A stretch of 64,000 bases of DNA, taken from contig NZ_JAFMOW010000068.1 in the NCBI RefSeq assembly GCF_019049675.1, positions 1 through 64,000 of the forward strand, written 5' to 3'. The notes under the pieces were generated by a model that saw only the letters and a program-made list of their open reading frames with translations, did no database searches and was not told the DNA's origin. The DNA comes from Rahnella bonaserana (GTDB lineage: Bacteria > Pseudomonadota > Gammaproteobacteria > Enterobacterales > Enterobacteriaceae). The translations under genes and the position numbers were made by a program. Positions 35,200 through 46,216 of this stretch are shown piece by piece (within the stretch, counting starts at the first letter, position 1; each line of letters opens with the position of its first letter).

Positions 35200-35228
35200 A
35201 TTTCCTTCAGCACCTTGTTCGCCGATAC

Positions 35229-36836
35229 CTATTGGATTGTGTCGAATGCGTCAGACGCTGCCAGCAACTCCCGGGTATAAGTCTGCTTTGGCGCGGTAAA
35301 AATCTGCTCACAATCTCCCTGTTCGACCACTTCCCCGTTTCGCAACACTATCAGCTGATGACATAAAGACCGCACCACGTGCAAATCATGGCTGATAAAC
35401 AGATAGGTCAGGCCGTGGCGCTGTTGCAGCTCACTGAGGATAGTCAGAATTTGCGCCTGTACCGATTTATCCAGAGACGACGTCGGTTCATCAAGGATCA
35501 GCATTTCCGGCTGTAAAATCAGCGCACGGGCAATGGCAATACGCTGGCGCTGACCGCCGGAAAACTCCGTTGGATAGCGATGGCGTGACTCCGGATCTAA
35601 TCCCACTTCCTGCATGGCGCGGATCACTTCTTTTTCCCGTTCCTGTTCGCTGATTTTCCGGTGAACCAGCAAACCTTCGGCAATAATCTGCCCGACCGTA
35701 AATCGCGGATTCAGTGCCGAGAACGGATCCTGAAATACCACCTGTATCCGGCTGCGGAACGGCAGCATTTTTTTGCGCGAAAAGGTGTGCAGCGGCTGGC
35801 CATCGAACCAGATTTCGCCCTGCGACTTCATCAGTCGCAGCAAAGCCAGACCGGTGGTGCTTTTTCCTGAACCGGATTCACCGACCACGCCCAGGCTTTC
35901 GCCGCGACGCAGCTGAAAACTCACCTGATTCACCGCATGTTTGATACCGACGGTCCGGCGCAGCAGACCGCGTTTCACCGGGAAACCGACATCCAGATTT
36001 TTGACGTCGAGCAGAATGGAAGATTCGCTGTTCAGCGGTTGCGGACGACCCTGAGGTTCCGCCTGCAATAACTGGCGTGTATAGGGATGCTGAGGCTGGC
36101 TGAACAGCGTGGCGCGGGGTTGCTGTTCCACCACGCGCCCGTTTTGCATCACCGCCACGGTGTCCGCCAGACGGCGCACAATGCGCAGGTTATGGGTGAT
36201 AAACAGCATCGCCATGCCCATTTCCTGTTTGAGTTCATCGAGCAGCGATAAAATTTGTGCCTGCACGGAAACATCCAGCGCAGTGGTTGGCTCGTCAGCG
36301 ATCAACAGTTTCGGGCGGGTCAGTACCGCCATGGCAATCATCACGCGCTGGCGTTCACCACCGGAAAGCTGATGCGGAAAATCTTTCAGGCGCGAGGCGG
36401 CCTCGCGGATACCCACGCGATCCAGACAGCGCAGGATTTCGCTGCGCGCCACGTCACCGCGCAGATTTCGGTGCAGCATCAGCACTTCGGCGAGCTGTTT
36501 TTCGAGCGTATGCAGCGGATTGAGCGAAACCATCGGCTCCTGAAAGATCATCGAAATCTCGTTACCGCGGATCCGGCGCAGGGCAGTGCTGTCTGCGTGG
36601 AGCAGCGATTGTCCGGCAAACACAATATCGCCTTGCGGGTAAATAACCGAAGAGGGCAGCAGGCGTAATACCGACAGCGCGGTGACGCTTTTTCCGGAAC
36701 CGGATTCACCGACCAGCGCTAAGGTTTCACCGGCATGAATATCGAGGGACACATCACTGACCACTTCACGCTGCTGGCCACCCTGACGAAAGGCGACGCT
36801 GAGATTTTTGATTTGTAAGAGAGGAGAGTCTGTCAT
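35229..36836 (-). CDS. yejF: YejF, double ATPase of the peptide/microcin C importer
   Basis: This 535-residue protein carries two complete ABC domains in one chain, as in E. coli YejF. Each has Walker A GESGSGKS, a signature (LSGGERQ, FSGGQRQ) and Walker B (LLIADEP, MLILDEP). It powers import of oligopeptides, including the antibiotic microcin C. ATG 36836 lies one base after the yejE stop codon and gives the family N terminus MTDSPLLQIKNLSVAF; a longer frame to 36896 runs inside yejE and is rejected. Confidence 0.94.
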   Translation of the reverse strand: MTDSPLLQIKNLSVAFRQGGQQREVVSDVSLDIHAGETLALVGESGSGKSVTALSVLRLLPSSVIYPQGDIVFAGQSLLHADSTALRRIRGNEISMIFQEPMVSLNPLHTLEKQLAEVLMLHRNLRGDVARSEILRCLDRVGIREAASRLKDFPHQLSGGERQRVMIAMAVLTRPKLLIADEPTTALDVSVQAQILSLLDELKQEMGMAMLFITHNLRIVRRLADTVAVMQNGRVVEQQPRATLFSQPQHPYTRQLLQAEPQGRPQPLNSESSILLDVKNLDVGFPVKRGLLRRTVGIKHAVNQVSFQLRRGESLGVVGESGSGKSTTGLALLRLMKSQGEIWFDGQPLHTFSRKKMLPFRSRIQVVFQDPFSALNPRFTVGQIIAEGLLVHRKISEQEREKEVIRAMQEVGLDPESRHRYPTEFSGGQRQRIAIARALILQPEMLILDEPTSSLDKSVQAQILTILSELQQRHGLTYLFISHDLHVVRSLCHQLIVLRNGEVVEQGDCEQIFTAPKQTYTRELLAASDAFDTIQ

Positions 36837-36837
36837 T

Positions 36838-37881
36838 TCAGAGCGCCTCATGATGATGTGCGGACGGATTAAAGGCGTCGCGAACGGCTTCACCAATGAA
36901 AATCAGTAATGACAGTAAGGCGGCCAGCACCACGAATGCGCTGATGCCCAGCCACGGCGCCTGCAAATTGTTTTTACCTTCCATCAGCAACGTCCCGAGC
37001 GACGGTGAACCCAGCGGCAGACCAAAACCAAGGAAATCCAGCGACGTCAGGGTGGTAATTGAACCACACAGGATAAACGGCAGATACGTCAGCGTCGCGA
37101 CCATCGCATTGGGCAGCATATGGCGGCGCATAATCGCGCTGTCACTGACGCCCATGGCCTGCGCGGCACGGATGTAATCAAAGTTGCGGGTACGCAGGAA
37201 TTCGGCGCGTACTACGCTCACCAGCGTCATCCAGCCAGAAAGCACCGTGATCAGCAGCAGCCACCAGAAATTCGGCTGCACAACGCTTGCCAGAATGATA
37301 ATCAGGAACAGCGTCGGAATACTGGACCACACTTCGATAAAACGTTGCCCGAGCAGGTCAATCAGCCCGCCATAATAGCCCTGTGTGGCACCGGCCATAA
37401 TGCCAATCATGGAAGTCAGCACGGTCAGCATAATGCCAAAGAACAGGGAAATCCGCAGCCCGTAGAGGATTTGCGCCAGCACATCGTGACCGTTGCTGTC
37501 GGTGCCCAGCCAGTTTTGCGAAGAAGGCGGCGAAGGGAAGGGCTGCGCGGTGGAAAAGTTAATGGAATTATAACTGCTGCGGATGGGCGCCCAGATTGCC
37601 CAGCCGTGGTCTTCAATCTGACGGACAACAAACGGATCCTGATAATCAGCAGGCGTTTCCAGTTCACCACCAAATGTCGTTTCGCTGTAATTCACCAGAA
37701 ACGGCACGTAGAGATGTCCCTGATAACGTGCCAGCAGCGGTTTGTCGTTGGCGAGGACGTTGGATAACAGCACCAGGATCAGCATCATCATGAAAATCCA
37801 CAGCGACCAGTAACCACGGCGATTCTGGCAGAAGCGTGCCCAGCGTGCCTGACTGACGGAGTTCAGTTTAAAAAGGCGCAT
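36838..37881 (-). CDS. yejE: YejE, inner membrane permease of the peptide/microcin C importer
   Basis: This 347-residue permease of the DppC type has about six membrane helices and the EAA-type loop (VVRAEFLRTRNFDYIRAAQAMGVSDSAIMRRHMLPNA). A long periplasmic loop after helix 1 is typical. It shares one base with yejB upstream and abuts yejF downstream in the yejABEF operon. Confidence 0.94.
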   Translation of the reverse strand: MRLFKLNSVSQARWARFCQNRRGYWSLWIFMMMLILVLLSNVLANDKPLLARYQGHLYVPFLVNYSETTFGGELETPADYQDPFVVRQIEDHGWAIWAPIRSSYNSINFSTAQPFPSPPSSQNWLGTDSNGHDVLAQILYGLRISLFFGIMLTVLTSMIGIMAGATQGYYGGLIDLLGQRFIEVWSSIPTLFLIIILASVVQPNFWWLLLITVLSGWMTLVSVVRAEFLRTRNFDYIRAAQAMGVSDSAIMRRHMLPNAMVATLTYLPFILCGSITTLTSLDFLGFGLPLGSPSLGTLLMEGKNNLQAPWLGISAFVVLAALLSLLIFIGEAVRDAFNPSAHHHEAL

Positions 37882-38975
37882 TACTGGCGGCCCTCAAAAT
37901 CGATACGCGGGTCAACCAGCGTGTAAGTGATATCGCTGACGATATTAAGCAGCAATCCAATCAGCGTGAAAACATACAGCGTGCCGAAAATGACCGGAAA
38001 ATCGCGCTGTACGATGGCGTCGTAGCCCAGCAATCCCAGCCCCTGTAAGGAGAACATCACTTCTATCAGCAAAGAGCCGGTAAAAAACATGCTGATAAAA
38101 GTGGCAGGAAAACCGGCGATCACCAGCAACATCGCGTTGCGAAAGACATGCCTGTACAAAATTTGCTTCTCGTTCAGCCCTTTAGCGCGGGCAGTCACCA
38201 CATATTGCTTACCCACTTCATCCATAAAGGAGTTTTTGGTCAGCATGGTCAAGGTGGCAAATCCACCAATCACCGTCGCCAGCACCGGCAATGTGATGTG
38301 CCAGAGATAATCGGTCACTTTGCCGTACCAGGGTAATGTATCGAAATTCGGCGACGTCAGGCCGCGCAACGGGAACCAGTCGAGGTAACTGCCGCCGGTA
38401 AACAGCACAATCAATAAGATAGCGAACAAAAAGGAAGGAACGGCATAGCCGACGATAATCACCGAACTGCTCCAGGTATCAAACCGGGAGCCGTTGCGTA
38501 CGGCTTTGCGAATGCCAAGCGGAATTGACACCAGATAGATAATCAGCGTGCTCCACAGGCCGATAGTGACGGAAACCGGCAGCGCGCTTTTCACCAGACC
38601 CATCACGGAAGAACCGCGGAACAGGCTGTCACCAAAATCGAAGCGAACGTAGTTCGATAACATCTCAAAATACCGTTCATGCAGGGGCTTATCGAAACCG
38701 AAACGGTGGGTGATCTCGGCGATCACTTCGGGATCAAGGCCGCGGGCACCGCGATACTGACCTTCGCCAAACTGCGCCAGACCCGGTGACGCTTTACCAT
38801 TTCCGCTGCCGGAACTGGCGCCAGGTAAACCAGTGGATTGCCCCATTTCTATCGCGGCAATGGCCTGATCGACCGGTCCGCCGGGCGCAATTTGCACAAT
38901 GAAAAAGTTAATCGTGATGATCGCCCACAGCGTCGGGATCACCAGCAGTAGTCGTCTTAACAGATAGGCGGCCAC
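37881..38975 (-). CDS. yejB: YejB, inner membrane permease of the peptide/microcin C importer
   Basis: This 364-residue permease of the DppB type has the N-terminal motif [19 protein letters not shown] and an EAA loop ([24 protein letters not shown]). The glycine-rich loop around residues 48-65 ([17 protein letters not shown]) is a feature of YejB proteins. It pairs with YejE to form the channel, and its stop overlaps the yejE start. Confidence 0.94.
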   Translation of the reverse strand: MAAYLLRRLLLVIPTLWAIITINFFIVQIAPGGPVDQAIAAIEMGQSTGLPGASSGSGNGKASPGLAQFGEGQYRGARGLDPEVIAEITHRFGFDKPLHERYFEMLSNYVRFDFGDSLFRGSSVMGLVKSALPVSVTIGLWSTLIIYLVSIPLGIRKAVRNGSRFDTWSSSVIIVGYAVPSFLFAILLIVLFTGGSYLDWFPLRGLTSPNFDTLPWYGKVTDYLWHITLPVLATVIGGFATLTMLTKNSFMDEVGKQYVVTARAKGLNEKQILYRHVFRNAMLLVIAGFPATFISMFFTGSLLIEVMFSLQGLGLLGYDAIVQRDFPVIFGTLYVFTLIGLLLNIVSDITYTLVDPRIDFEGRQ

Positions 38976-38985
38976 ACTCTCCTCC

Positions 38986-40791
38986 TCAGCGGCGTTGCGC
39001 AGGTAAACGTGCTGCGCGGTTCACGTCGTACCACCAGGTGTCGAGTTCCATTCCGTTGGACGGGGCGACAGCCGGCATCGAGAATTTATCCCAGTACGCA
39101 TAGCGTTCATGGTTGGTGTACCACATCGGGATCATCACCCTGTTCCAGGTCAGAACCCGATCCAGCGCATGTCCAAGTGCTAACAGCGCGTCCGGTTTGC
39201 CCTGGTTCGCGGCAATTTCATCGGTCAGTTTATCAATGGCCGGGTCGCTGATACCCGATTTGTTATACGTGGAATCCAGATATTGGGTGTTCCAGTAAAT
39301 CCGTAAATCGCTGCTCGGATAAGTCGTGGCAGGATAAACCGTCGGGATCATATCGTAATCACGCTGACGCATACGGCGCACGAACTGGGAGTTATCCACT
39401 TCGCGGATCGACATTTTAATACCGAGACGTTGCAGATTATGCTGGAACGGCAGCACGTACTGCGAGTTTCCACCGCCCGGCAGCAGCAGTTCAAAGGTAA
39501 ATGGCTTGCCGGTTTTACTGTTCACCAGCACCTGATCTTTCACTTCCCAGCCCGCTTCTTTCAGCAGTGCGGTGGCCTTCAGCAGATTGGCGCGGTCGTT
39601 GCCGCTGCCATCGGAACGGGGCGGCTGATACAGCGAAGTGAAGACTTCCGGCGGAACCTGACCTTTCAGCGGCCCGAGCCAGGCCAGTTCGGCAGAGTTC
39701 GGATAATCTTTCGCCGCATACTCGGTATTCTGGAAATAGCTGTTCACCCGCTGGTAGGCACCGAAATAGAGCGCTTTATTCATCCAGTCAAAATCGAACG
39801 CCAGAGTAATGGCCTCGCGCACCTTCCGGTCGGCAAATTGCGGCCTGTGAAGATTGAAAGCCAGCCAGCGTGTATCCTGCGCGGCCTGATTTACTTCATC
39901 CGCTTTCACAATGAAGTTTTTGCTGAAATTGCCCCCCTGATATTGCGTTGCCCAGTTCTTTGGCGAGGATTCCATGCGGAAATCAAAGGCACCAGATTTA
40001 AAGGCTTCCAGGGCGACATTATCATCCAGGTAATAATCGTAGCGGATGGTATCGAAATTATAACGCCCGCGGTTAACCGGCAAATTGGCGGCCCAGTAGT
40101 CAGGAACGCGCGAATAGGTGATGTACTGGCCGAGCTTATAGTCGCTGATACGGTAAGGGCCGCTGCCTGGCGGCGGTGTGCTCAGCGGTTCGTTGAATTT
40201 GTGTTTTTCCCAAAACGCCTGTGGCAGAACCGGCAGGCCCAGCAAACCGAGCATCATGTCTTTATCCGGTTTCGGCAAGACTATACGCACCGCCAGACGC
40301 GATATGGCTTTGACCTCTACACCTTTATAAACCACCCGAAATTGCGGTACGCCTTCGGTCATGAACTTTTTGAAGCTGAATGCTACGTCGCTGGCGGTGA
40401 TTGGCGTGTTGTCGTTAAAACGGGCTCGCGGATTGATATCCACTTCGACCCAGCGGTACTGGCTGTCATAGCGGGCTGAATCGGCAATCAGCGGATAATA
40501 GCTGCCGATTTCGTCGCTCGAAGTGGTGAACAGGCTGTCGTAAAGCGAGCCGCTGCGAGCTGCCGGATTGCCCCGTGAGGCGAAGCGGTTAAAGTTGTCA
40601 TACGTGCCGATAGCGGCCAGCGTAATCTGTCCTCCCTTCGGCGCGGCGGGATTGACGTAGTCAAAACTGCTGAAGTTAGAGACGTATTTAGGTTCACCTA
40701 AAATGGCAAACGCATAGCTGTCTTGTATGACTTCGGCTTGTGCGCTGAAGCTCAACAGGCACAGCACAACGGCAAACACGCGAGAAAACAT
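38986..40791 (-). CDS. yejA: YejA, periplasmic peptide-binding protein
   Basis: This 601-residue family 5 solute-binding protein has a signal peptide ([19 protein letters not shown]) and then [23 protein letters not shown], the usual start of YejA. It delivers peptides and microcin C to YejBEF. It is first in the four-gene operon, ten bp before yejB; pdeN lies upstream on the same strand, as in E. coli. Confidence 0.93.
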   Translation of the reverse strand: MFSRVFAVVLCLLSFSAQAEVIQDSYAFAILGEPKYVSNFSSFDYVNPAAPKGGQITLAAIGTYDNFNRFASRGNPAARSGSLYDSLFTTSSDEIGSYYPLIADSARYDSQYRWVEVDINPRARFNDNTPITASDVAFSFKKFMTEGVPQFRVVYKGVEVKAISRLAVRIVLPKPDKDMMLGLLGLPVLPQAFWEKHKFNEPLSTPPPGSGPYRISDYKLGQYITYSRVPDYWAANLPVNRGRYNFDTIRYDYYLDDNVALEAFKSGAFDFRMESSPKNWATQYQGGNFSKNFIVKADEVNQAAQDTRWLAFNLHRPQFADRKVREAITLAFDFDWMNKALYFGAYQRVNSYFQNTEYAAKDYPNSAELAWLGPLKGQVPPEVFTSLYQPPRSDGSGNDRANLLKATALLKEAGWEVKDQVLVNSKTGKPFTFELLLPGGGNSQYVLPFQHNLQRLGIKMSIREVDNSQFVRRMRQRDYDMIPTVYPATTYPSSDLRIYWNTQYLDSTYNKSGISDPAIDKLTDEIAANQGKPDALLALGHALDRVLTWNRVMIPMWYTNHERYAYWDKFSMPAVAPSNGMELDTWWYDVNRAARLPAQRR

Positions 40792-40987
40792 CCTGAATCA
40801 GCACTCCTGTGAAGGTGAGAGCAGTGTACGGCGATGCCGCAGATTATTGTTCGGGCTTAATCAATTGATAGCTAAGACCTTGTAACGCATCAGCCTTAGA
40901 TTTCATCCCTGATCCCGGACTTTTTATCACAACCAGATGCAGACGCCTAAAAGAAAAATGGCACAAAAGATGCGGGGCTGATGCAGG

Positions 40988-42571
40988 TCAAATCTGCCAT
41001 GTGGCATCTTTCTCATTGAAATCCCGAATAAAGTCCAGAAGCTCAGGTACACTTAACGACTTGCTATACAGATATCCCTGCAGATAGGTCACGCCATGAT
41101 TACGCAGATATTCTGCCTGCATCTGAGTTTCCACGCCTTCAGCAACGGTTTTGATCCTCAGTTCTTCCGTGAGCCTGAGGACGGTATCCAGCACCGGCGC
41201 AATCAGGGTTTTCTGATCAATCGACATCACAAAACCGCGGTCAATTTTCAGATAGTCCAGGGTAAACTTCTCAAGATAAATCAGGGCGCTGTGGCCGGTG
41301 CCGAAGTCATCGATGGCGATTTCAATCTTATGACGGCGCAGCCAGTTAAATTCCCGTAACGCACCTTCGGTATCAATCATGCCGCGTTCTGTGATTTCAA
41401 ACACCACCTGAAAAGCATTCTCCGGTAAAGCTTCGATAAAATTCATCACATCGTCATGAAAACTGATTTTATTCATATGATGAGGGGAAATGTTGATGCT
41501 CAGTTTTGCGGGTTCAGGAAAAGCATGCTGCAAGGTATGGGCGTCCACCGCCACCAGCGCCATCATGTGTTGGGTCAGTTCAACGATTAGCCCCTGATTT
41601 TCGGCGTAGCCGATAAAAACATCCGGTGGGATGCGGCCCTCAATCGGGTGCTGCCAGCGCAGCAGGGCCTCCACCCCGGTTACTTTCAGGCTTTTTGAAT
41701 CGATAACCGGCTGGTATTCAACAAAGAACTCTTTATTTTTCAGGCCACGCAGGATCACACGTTCAACATTATGGCGGTTAAGCAGGCTGTGATAAATCAG
41801 GGCGCACACCATCAGGCTCAGCAACAATCCACCGGACAGCGTAAAAAGAATGCTGTCACCGGTGAGGGTAGGGGAGTAAAGACGCACAGTAAGCGGATAG
41901 CCCTCAATTTCGGTCTCCGTAAACTGGCTGCGCGGTAATTCACTGACCGGAATCAGCTGATCCTGCGCTGAAATAAGTGCTGATTCTCCTACCAGCAAAG
42001 CAAATCCCCGATAACCCGAGCCCTGTTGGGCAAACAGCATATAAGGCGAGAGTGTCAGCTCAAGCGTGGCGATGACGCCATCATTATACGTACCAGGATT
42101 GCGCTGCCAGACGATGATCACCGCGCGGTTAGGCACCGCAGGCGTCCCCATTTGCAGGTTGATACTCATTGTTTTATCGAAGTCGATATTATGCAGCGAG
42201 CTGTTGGCGGGAATATTTTGGTTACCCGAGGCAGAAGAACAAAAAACCATTCCGTTGCGCACCAGCTGAAAATCACGCACACCAACGCTGAATGCAGCAT
42301 CCCGATTTAATTCACCGGCAATGGAGTTGCAGGGCTCATCAGTGAGCAATGCAATTTTGCTCATTGTGTCGGAGAGTTGGTGGAAATAGTCAGCCGCAAA
42401 ACGGGCGGTTTGCTGAGCGATTTGATGTTGTTCGCGAAGGGTATTGGTTTTAATGACGGTCAGGGTGACGGCAGTAAAGAAAATAAAAAACAAAGCTGAA
42501 AAAAGAATACTTCTTTTTAAATACCGGCGCTTGGGTAACACGGTGTGTGTTAACGCCGTTTTTAAACCCAT
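40988..42571 (-). CDS. pdeN: PdeN (Rtn), CSS-motif cyclic-di-GMP phosphodiesterase
   Basis: This 527-residue protein has two membrane helices (about 20-40 and 241-262) enclosing a periplasmic CSS domain with the redox motif CSS (111-113), and a cytoplasmic EAL domain with EALLRW (301-306) and DDFGTGHSAL, so it should hydrolyse c-di-GMP. The CSS cysteines couple activity to the periplasmic Dsb state in E. coli homologues. The name follows from position: E. coli rtn/pdeN also lies between mepS and yejA. Confidence 0.85.
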   Translation of the reverse strand: MGLKTALTHTVLPKRRYLKRSILFSALFFIFFTAVTLTVIKTNTLREQHQIAQQTARFAADYFHQLSDTMSKIALLTDEPCNSIAGELNRDAAFSVGVRDFQLVRNGMVFCSSASGNQNIPANSSLHNIDFDKTMSINLQMGTPAVPNRAVIIVWQRNPGTYNDGVIATLELTLSPYMLFAQQGSGYRGFALLVGESALISAQDQLIPVSELPRSQFTETEIEGYPLTVRLYSPTLTGDSILFTLSGGLLLSLMVCALIYHSLLNRHNVERVILRGLKNKEFFVEYQPVIDSKSLKVTGVEALLRWQHPIEGRIPPDVFIGYAENQGLIVELTQHMMALVAVDAHTLQHAFPEPAKLSINISPHHMNKISFHDDVMNFIEALPENAFQVVFEITERGMIDTEGALREFNWLRRHKIEIAIDDFGTGHSALIYLEKFTLDYLKIDRGFVMSIDQKTLIAPVLDTVLRLTEELRIKTVAEGVETQMQAEYLRNHGVTYLQGYLYSKSLSVPELLDFIRDFNEKDATWQI

Positions 42572-42657
42572 ATGTTTTGCCCTTTTTCTCGCCGAGGAAA
42601 TAAAAGTATAACGTAGTCAAAAAAACAGCAGACATTAAATACACTTTATTACAGGCA

Positions 42658-42690
42658 TAAAAAAACGCCATCAGGAGATGACGTTTTTTT
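42658..42690. terminator. Terminator of mepS
   Basis: AACGCCATC-AGGA-GATGACGTT hairpin with A and T runs on both sides, 48 bp downstream of the mepS stop. Confidence 0.82.
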
Positions 42691-42737
42691 ATTCGCTTGG
42701 CATAGGACAACAAGAACTAAATCATAAGGTAACGGGA

Positions 42738-43313
42738 TTAACCGTTAGCTAAAACTCGTCTTGCTTCACGATAACGGGCATTCCAGTAGGACTCTTTCAG
42801 ATTTGAAATCATCACACCGTTGCTGGTGGATGCATGAACAAACTGATCGTTACCTAAATAAATACCAACGTGACGGCCTGTAGAACCTGCACGGAACAGA
42901 ACCAGATCACCCGGACGCAATTTCGTGCGCTGAACTTTCTTGCCCTTTTCTTCCTGTTCATAAGTAGAACGAGGGAGATCCATACCAAATTGTTCGCGGA
43001 ATGTTACCTGAACGAACGCTGAGCAATCGATACCACGCTTGCTGTCGCCGCCTAACCGATAACGAACGCCTTTCCAGTCAGCGTACTGATCCATAATTTT
43101 GGATTTAACGTTGACGCTACGAACCATTGCTTCGAATTCATCCTGAGAGGCTTGCAGTAGAAGACCGTCTTTGTCATTTACTGCACGCATATCAGTTTGT
43201 GCGCTTTCTGTGTTCGAAGAATGCATACCACTACACGCAGAGAGAAGAATTGCTGCGCCAATTGCGGGAATCATCCGCGTGATATATCTCATAAACGGTT
43301 GAGACTTGACCAT
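42738..43313 (-). CDS. mepS: MepS, murein DD-endopeptidase lipoprotein
   Basis: This 191-residue NlpC/P60 hydrolase cuts D-Ala-mDAP crosslinks so that new peptidoglycan can be inserted. A lipobox LLSAC and the catalytic Cys in GIDCSAFVQ, with His residues in GRHVGIYLG and FVHAS, are visible. The start [13 protein letters not shown] matches E. coli MepS (Spr). The 427-bp gap upstream (43314-43740) holds its promoter and, at the far end, the lpxT terminator; I see no other gene there. Confidence 0.94.
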   Translation of the reverse strand: MVKSQPFMRYITRMIPAIGAAILLSACSGMHSSNTESAQTDMRAVNDKDGLLLQASQDEFEAMVRSVNVKSKIMDQYADWKGVRYRLGGDSKRGIDCSAFVQVTFREQFGMDLPRSTYEQEEKGKKVQRTKLRPGDLVLFRAGSTGRHVGIYLGNDQFVHASTSNGVMISNLKESYWNARYREARRVLANG

Positions 43314-43677
43314 TATTGTTGTTATCCCTTGCTGTCCTTAACGATGAAATCGTTATTAAAATTGCCAAACGAAGCGAGACTACCTGCCGCAATTAGTCGG
43401 GACAAATACCAGACGGGTAAAATGTGCGTTAGAGCACGTTTTTTCCTTCAATACGGGTGTTTTTGTCACATTTCTATGAGGGCGATTTGGAGAGTACCGT
43501 AATGAATAAGGGATTGCGAGAGGTTTTGTGGGATTTTTTATAAGAAATTGTGATGTAAGCTGATGTTAGTAAAGATGTTAAAAACGATGGGTGATTTATA
43601 TACTAATTTGGGTTAAAACCACGTCACAAGCGGCTTCTGCGTGCAAATTTCAGCAAAGTATATCCGGAAATTGGATG

Positions 43678-43715
43678 AAAAAAAGGTCAGGTAGATCATC
43701 AACATCTGCCTGACC
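43678..43715 (-). terminator. Terminator of lpxT
   Basis: GGTCAGG/CCTGACC stem; on the minus strand it is followed by seven U. It lies 26 bp after the lpxT stop. Confidence 0.8.
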
Positions 43716-43740
43716 ATAATTTATTTGTATGAATGCAAAA

Positions 43741-44454
43741 TTACGTCGTAGTTTTAGGAATTTTGTTACCGGGCAATTTTCTCTCAAGCCAGTTAATCAG
43801 CATATCGCTGGCCGGTGTCATCAGCCACCAGCTGGCGCCAACCAGAACGACTGACATGGAACCGACGGCAATATCCGTAAACCAGTGTGCGCCAATCATC
43901 ACACGCGGCAGCGAGAAGATAATGGTGATCAGCAAGGCGATAAAGAAGGCTGATTTACTCAGATAGCGCAGCATAAAGCAGGAAAAAATAATCAGCATCA
44001 TGCCGTGGTCGCCCGGGAAGCTGTCAGCGGACGCATCTTTGGTCTGGATACCGGTCAGCTGGCTGACCCGGTTTACGCCAGGGAAGCTCAGAGAAGGGCT
44101 CTTGTGACTGACCGGCAGTAAATGACCGAGCTGGTTTAGCACGACAGCGGTCAGCAGCATCACGATGCCAATGATGATGTAACGGCGGCGTCCGGCGGTA
44201 TCCTGCTTCAGGAAATAGCTCAGGTAGAGCAAACCCATGGCCAGCAATGAGATCAGATCAAAGGCGCGGTTATTGGTCACTGCGACCAGATGCAGGAACC
44301 ACGCGTCAGTCGCCAGATGCTGGTTAAAGAAGAAGAAGATCGACTTATCAATCGGGAACCAGAAACCGTGGTTTGCAGGTAAATAGAAAGACAGAAAAAG
44401 GGCAATACCTAATACATTGAGTATCAGGATTGCAGGAATATTTCGGCGCCACAT
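43741..44454 (-). CDS. lpxT: LpxT, lipid A 1-diphosphate synthase
   Basis: This 237-residue PAP2-family membrane protein transfers phosphate from undecaprenyl diphosphate to lipid A in the periplasm. The phosphatase motifs SFPGDHG and RVMIGAHWFTD are present, as is the family segment ALTNNRAFD (here AVTNNRAFD). Length equals E. coli LpxT (YeiU), and it lies between yeiR and mepS as there. Six membrane helices are predicted by eye. Confidence 0.93.
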   Translation of the reverse strand: MWRRNIPAILILNVLGIALFLSFYLPANHGFWFPIDKSIFFFFNQHLATDAWFLHLVAVTNNRAFDLISLLAMGLLYLSYFLKQDTAGRRRYIIIGIVMLLTAVVLNQLGHLLPVSHKSPSLSFPGVNRVSQLTGIQTKDASADSFPGDHGMMLIIFSCFMLRYLSKSAFFIALLITIIFSLPRVMIGAHWFTDIAVGSMSVVLVGASWWLMTPASDMLINWLERKLPGNKIPKTTT

Positions 44455-44505
44455 ATATGAAGACCTATTCTTAGCAGGGTAACGATTAACGTAATGGACG
44501 TTAAC

Positions 44506-45489
44506 TTAATCTCTACAACTTAAACGAATCTTCAACAAAGATGATTGCAGAACATTCCACTGGGTTTGATTCTGCGTAATAAGCTCAATTCTGCTGTCTA
44601 AAGGCGCCACCGGTCTGGTTTCGATTTTCAGATCACTGCCCTGGCGGTTAATCATCAGTGCGCCTTCTTTGATACGAATGATACCCTTCACGCGGTCAAC
44701 CGGCGCGGCACGAGCCCAGTCAAGCATGCCCGCGGTGTCAAACACCGTTTCGCCATCAAATATCCAGCCGCAACTGGTATAACCGCCGGCTTCGTTGAGT
44801 GCACGTCTCCAGCGCTGCTTTTCTGGCAGACTCAGTGCCGCCAGTCCGCGCTTTGATGCGTGAGCATGATGATGCTGGCCTTCGGGTAATTCGGTATGAT
44901 TGAGACGTGGTAAATCCAGCAGAGCAGGGGAAATCTCCCCCTGAGAAGCCACCACCAGGCGGCGCTCACGGCCATTTTCGCTGAACCATCTTTCCAGCGC
45001 TTTCCGGTCATTTTCCTGCGCCACATCCGCTTTATTGGCAACAATCACATCCGCTGCAGCAAGCTGATCGCGGAAGTTTTCATTTTCAATGACGCGCTGT
45101 TCACTCAGCTGGCGCGGATCAAGCAAACACAATGTGGCATTCAGCGTCAGCCAGTTGCTGTAAACGTCAGAGGTTAATAAAGAAAGGATCTGCTTCGGAT
45201 GGCCCAGCCCGGTAGGTTCGATCAGCAACCGGTCAGGTTTTGCCTGCTGCAATAACATGTTTAACCCGACCTGCATCGGTAAGCCGTTAACGCAGCACAT
45301 GCATCCGCCGGGGATTTCCTTCAATACCGCACCGCTGTCCGCCAGCAGTGCGCCATCGATTCCAATCTCTCCGAACTCATTGACCAGCACGGCCCATTTT
45401 TCACCTTCAGGCTTCTGAGCCAGCAGGTGGCGCAGCGTGGTGGTTTTACCGCTTCCCAGAAAGCCGGTGATCAGGTTGGTTTTGGTCAT
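44506..45489 (-). CDS. yeiR: YeiR, zinc-binding COG0523 GTPase
   Basis: This 327-residue CobW-type G3E GTPase has Walker A GFLGSGKTT (9-17), the metal motif GGCMCC (Cys63, 65, 66), NKAD for guanine specificity, and a His-rich stretch GQHHHAHAS. E. coli YeiR binds zinc and is linked to metal stress; it may pass zinc to client enzymes. It lies 51 bp before lpxT on the same strand, so the two could be co-transcribed. Confidence 0.92.
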   Translation of the reverse strand: MTKTNLITGFLGSGKTTTLRHLLAQKPEGEKWAVLVNEFGEIGIDGALLADSGAVLKEIPGGCMCCVNGLPMQVGLNMLLQQAKPDRLLIEPTGLGHPKQILSLLTSDVYSNWLTLNATLCLLDPRQLSEQRVIENENFRDQLAAADVIVANKADVAQENDRKALERWFSENGRERRLVVASQGEISPALLDLPRLNHTELPEGQHHHAHASKRGLAALSLPEKQRWRRALNEAGGYTSCGWIFDGETVFDTAGMLDWARAAPVDRVKGIIRIKEGALMINRQGSDLKIETRPVAPLDSRIELITQNQTQWNVLQSSLLKIRLSCRD

Positions 45490-45701
45490 GGGTCACATCC
45501 TTTTAAAAATTCACCCAACAATGTGCAGCGACCCGTTAAGAAAATCCAGTTTTGTGCCGATGAATAACATGGATTGCTTAATTCTGCCCGCAAGAGCAAC
45601 AAATTATTTTGCTGTTCGCCATGTAAATTCCATTAGATGTATTAATGTTAAATGGTGGTTGCGTAAATTTTAAATTTCTATAATTACAATGAGGTGTCAC
45701 C

Positions 45702-46013
45702 ATGAACAGAATGACCTGTTTACTGTTTTTGGGAATCATGGCCTCAGGGACGATTCAGTTTGCCAATGCGTCTGCAACAGGCGGCATCATACATTTCACC
45801 GGATCAATTGTTGAAGGGGGATGTAACTTCAGGGCCGCAAGTAATAAGGTGATCAGCGACTGTGATCGCGGTGGAAAACAGGTGACACAAGCTCACACGC
45901 TGAATGTGCAAACACCTTCTTCTTATGCGTTACCCTTGTCCCTCGGACAGGTCACCACAAAGCATATTAACAATGATCCTCATCTTGCCGTGGTCACTGT
46001 GAGTTATAACTAA
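45702..46013 (+). CDS. Orphan type 1 fimbrial-like secreted protein
   Basis: This 103-residue protein has a signal peptide (MNRMTCLLFLGIMASGTIQFANA) and then GGIIHFTGSIVEGGCNF, the pilin-like first strand and Cys of type 1 fimbrial subunits; a second Cys follows in SDCDRGG. At about 80 mature residues it is shorter than a normal pilin (about 150), though it still ends in an alternating AVVTVSYN strand. No usher or chaperone gene is near. It could be an assembly-independent relative or a reduced pilin; I do not assign a function. ATG 45702 has GAGGTG upstream. Confidence 0.65.
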   Translation: MNRMTCLLFLGIMASGTIQFANASATGGIIHFTGSIVEGGCNFRAASNKVISDCDRGGKQVTQAHTLNVQTPSSYALPLSLGQVTTKHINNDPHLAVVTVSYN

Positions 46014-46216
46014 GTATCCGAAAATAGTTAACATTGTTAATCCTTTTCCCTGCGGTCATAGAACGCGATAACGTCCTGTATCCTGATGTGGCCGGACAAC
46101 TTCTCAAACTGGCTGGCCCTGTTTTGATCGGCCCGTCAGTTTTCTTCTCCCGTCCTTTCCCTTTGTGCCGACATGTTATAATTTTCTCTCTTATTTCAGG
46201 CATCAGAGCATGTCAT

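Noticed and set aside
39430-40479. Open frame of about 350 codons antisense to yejA
   Set aside because: It lacks any family signature and lies wholly inside a well-supported yejA.
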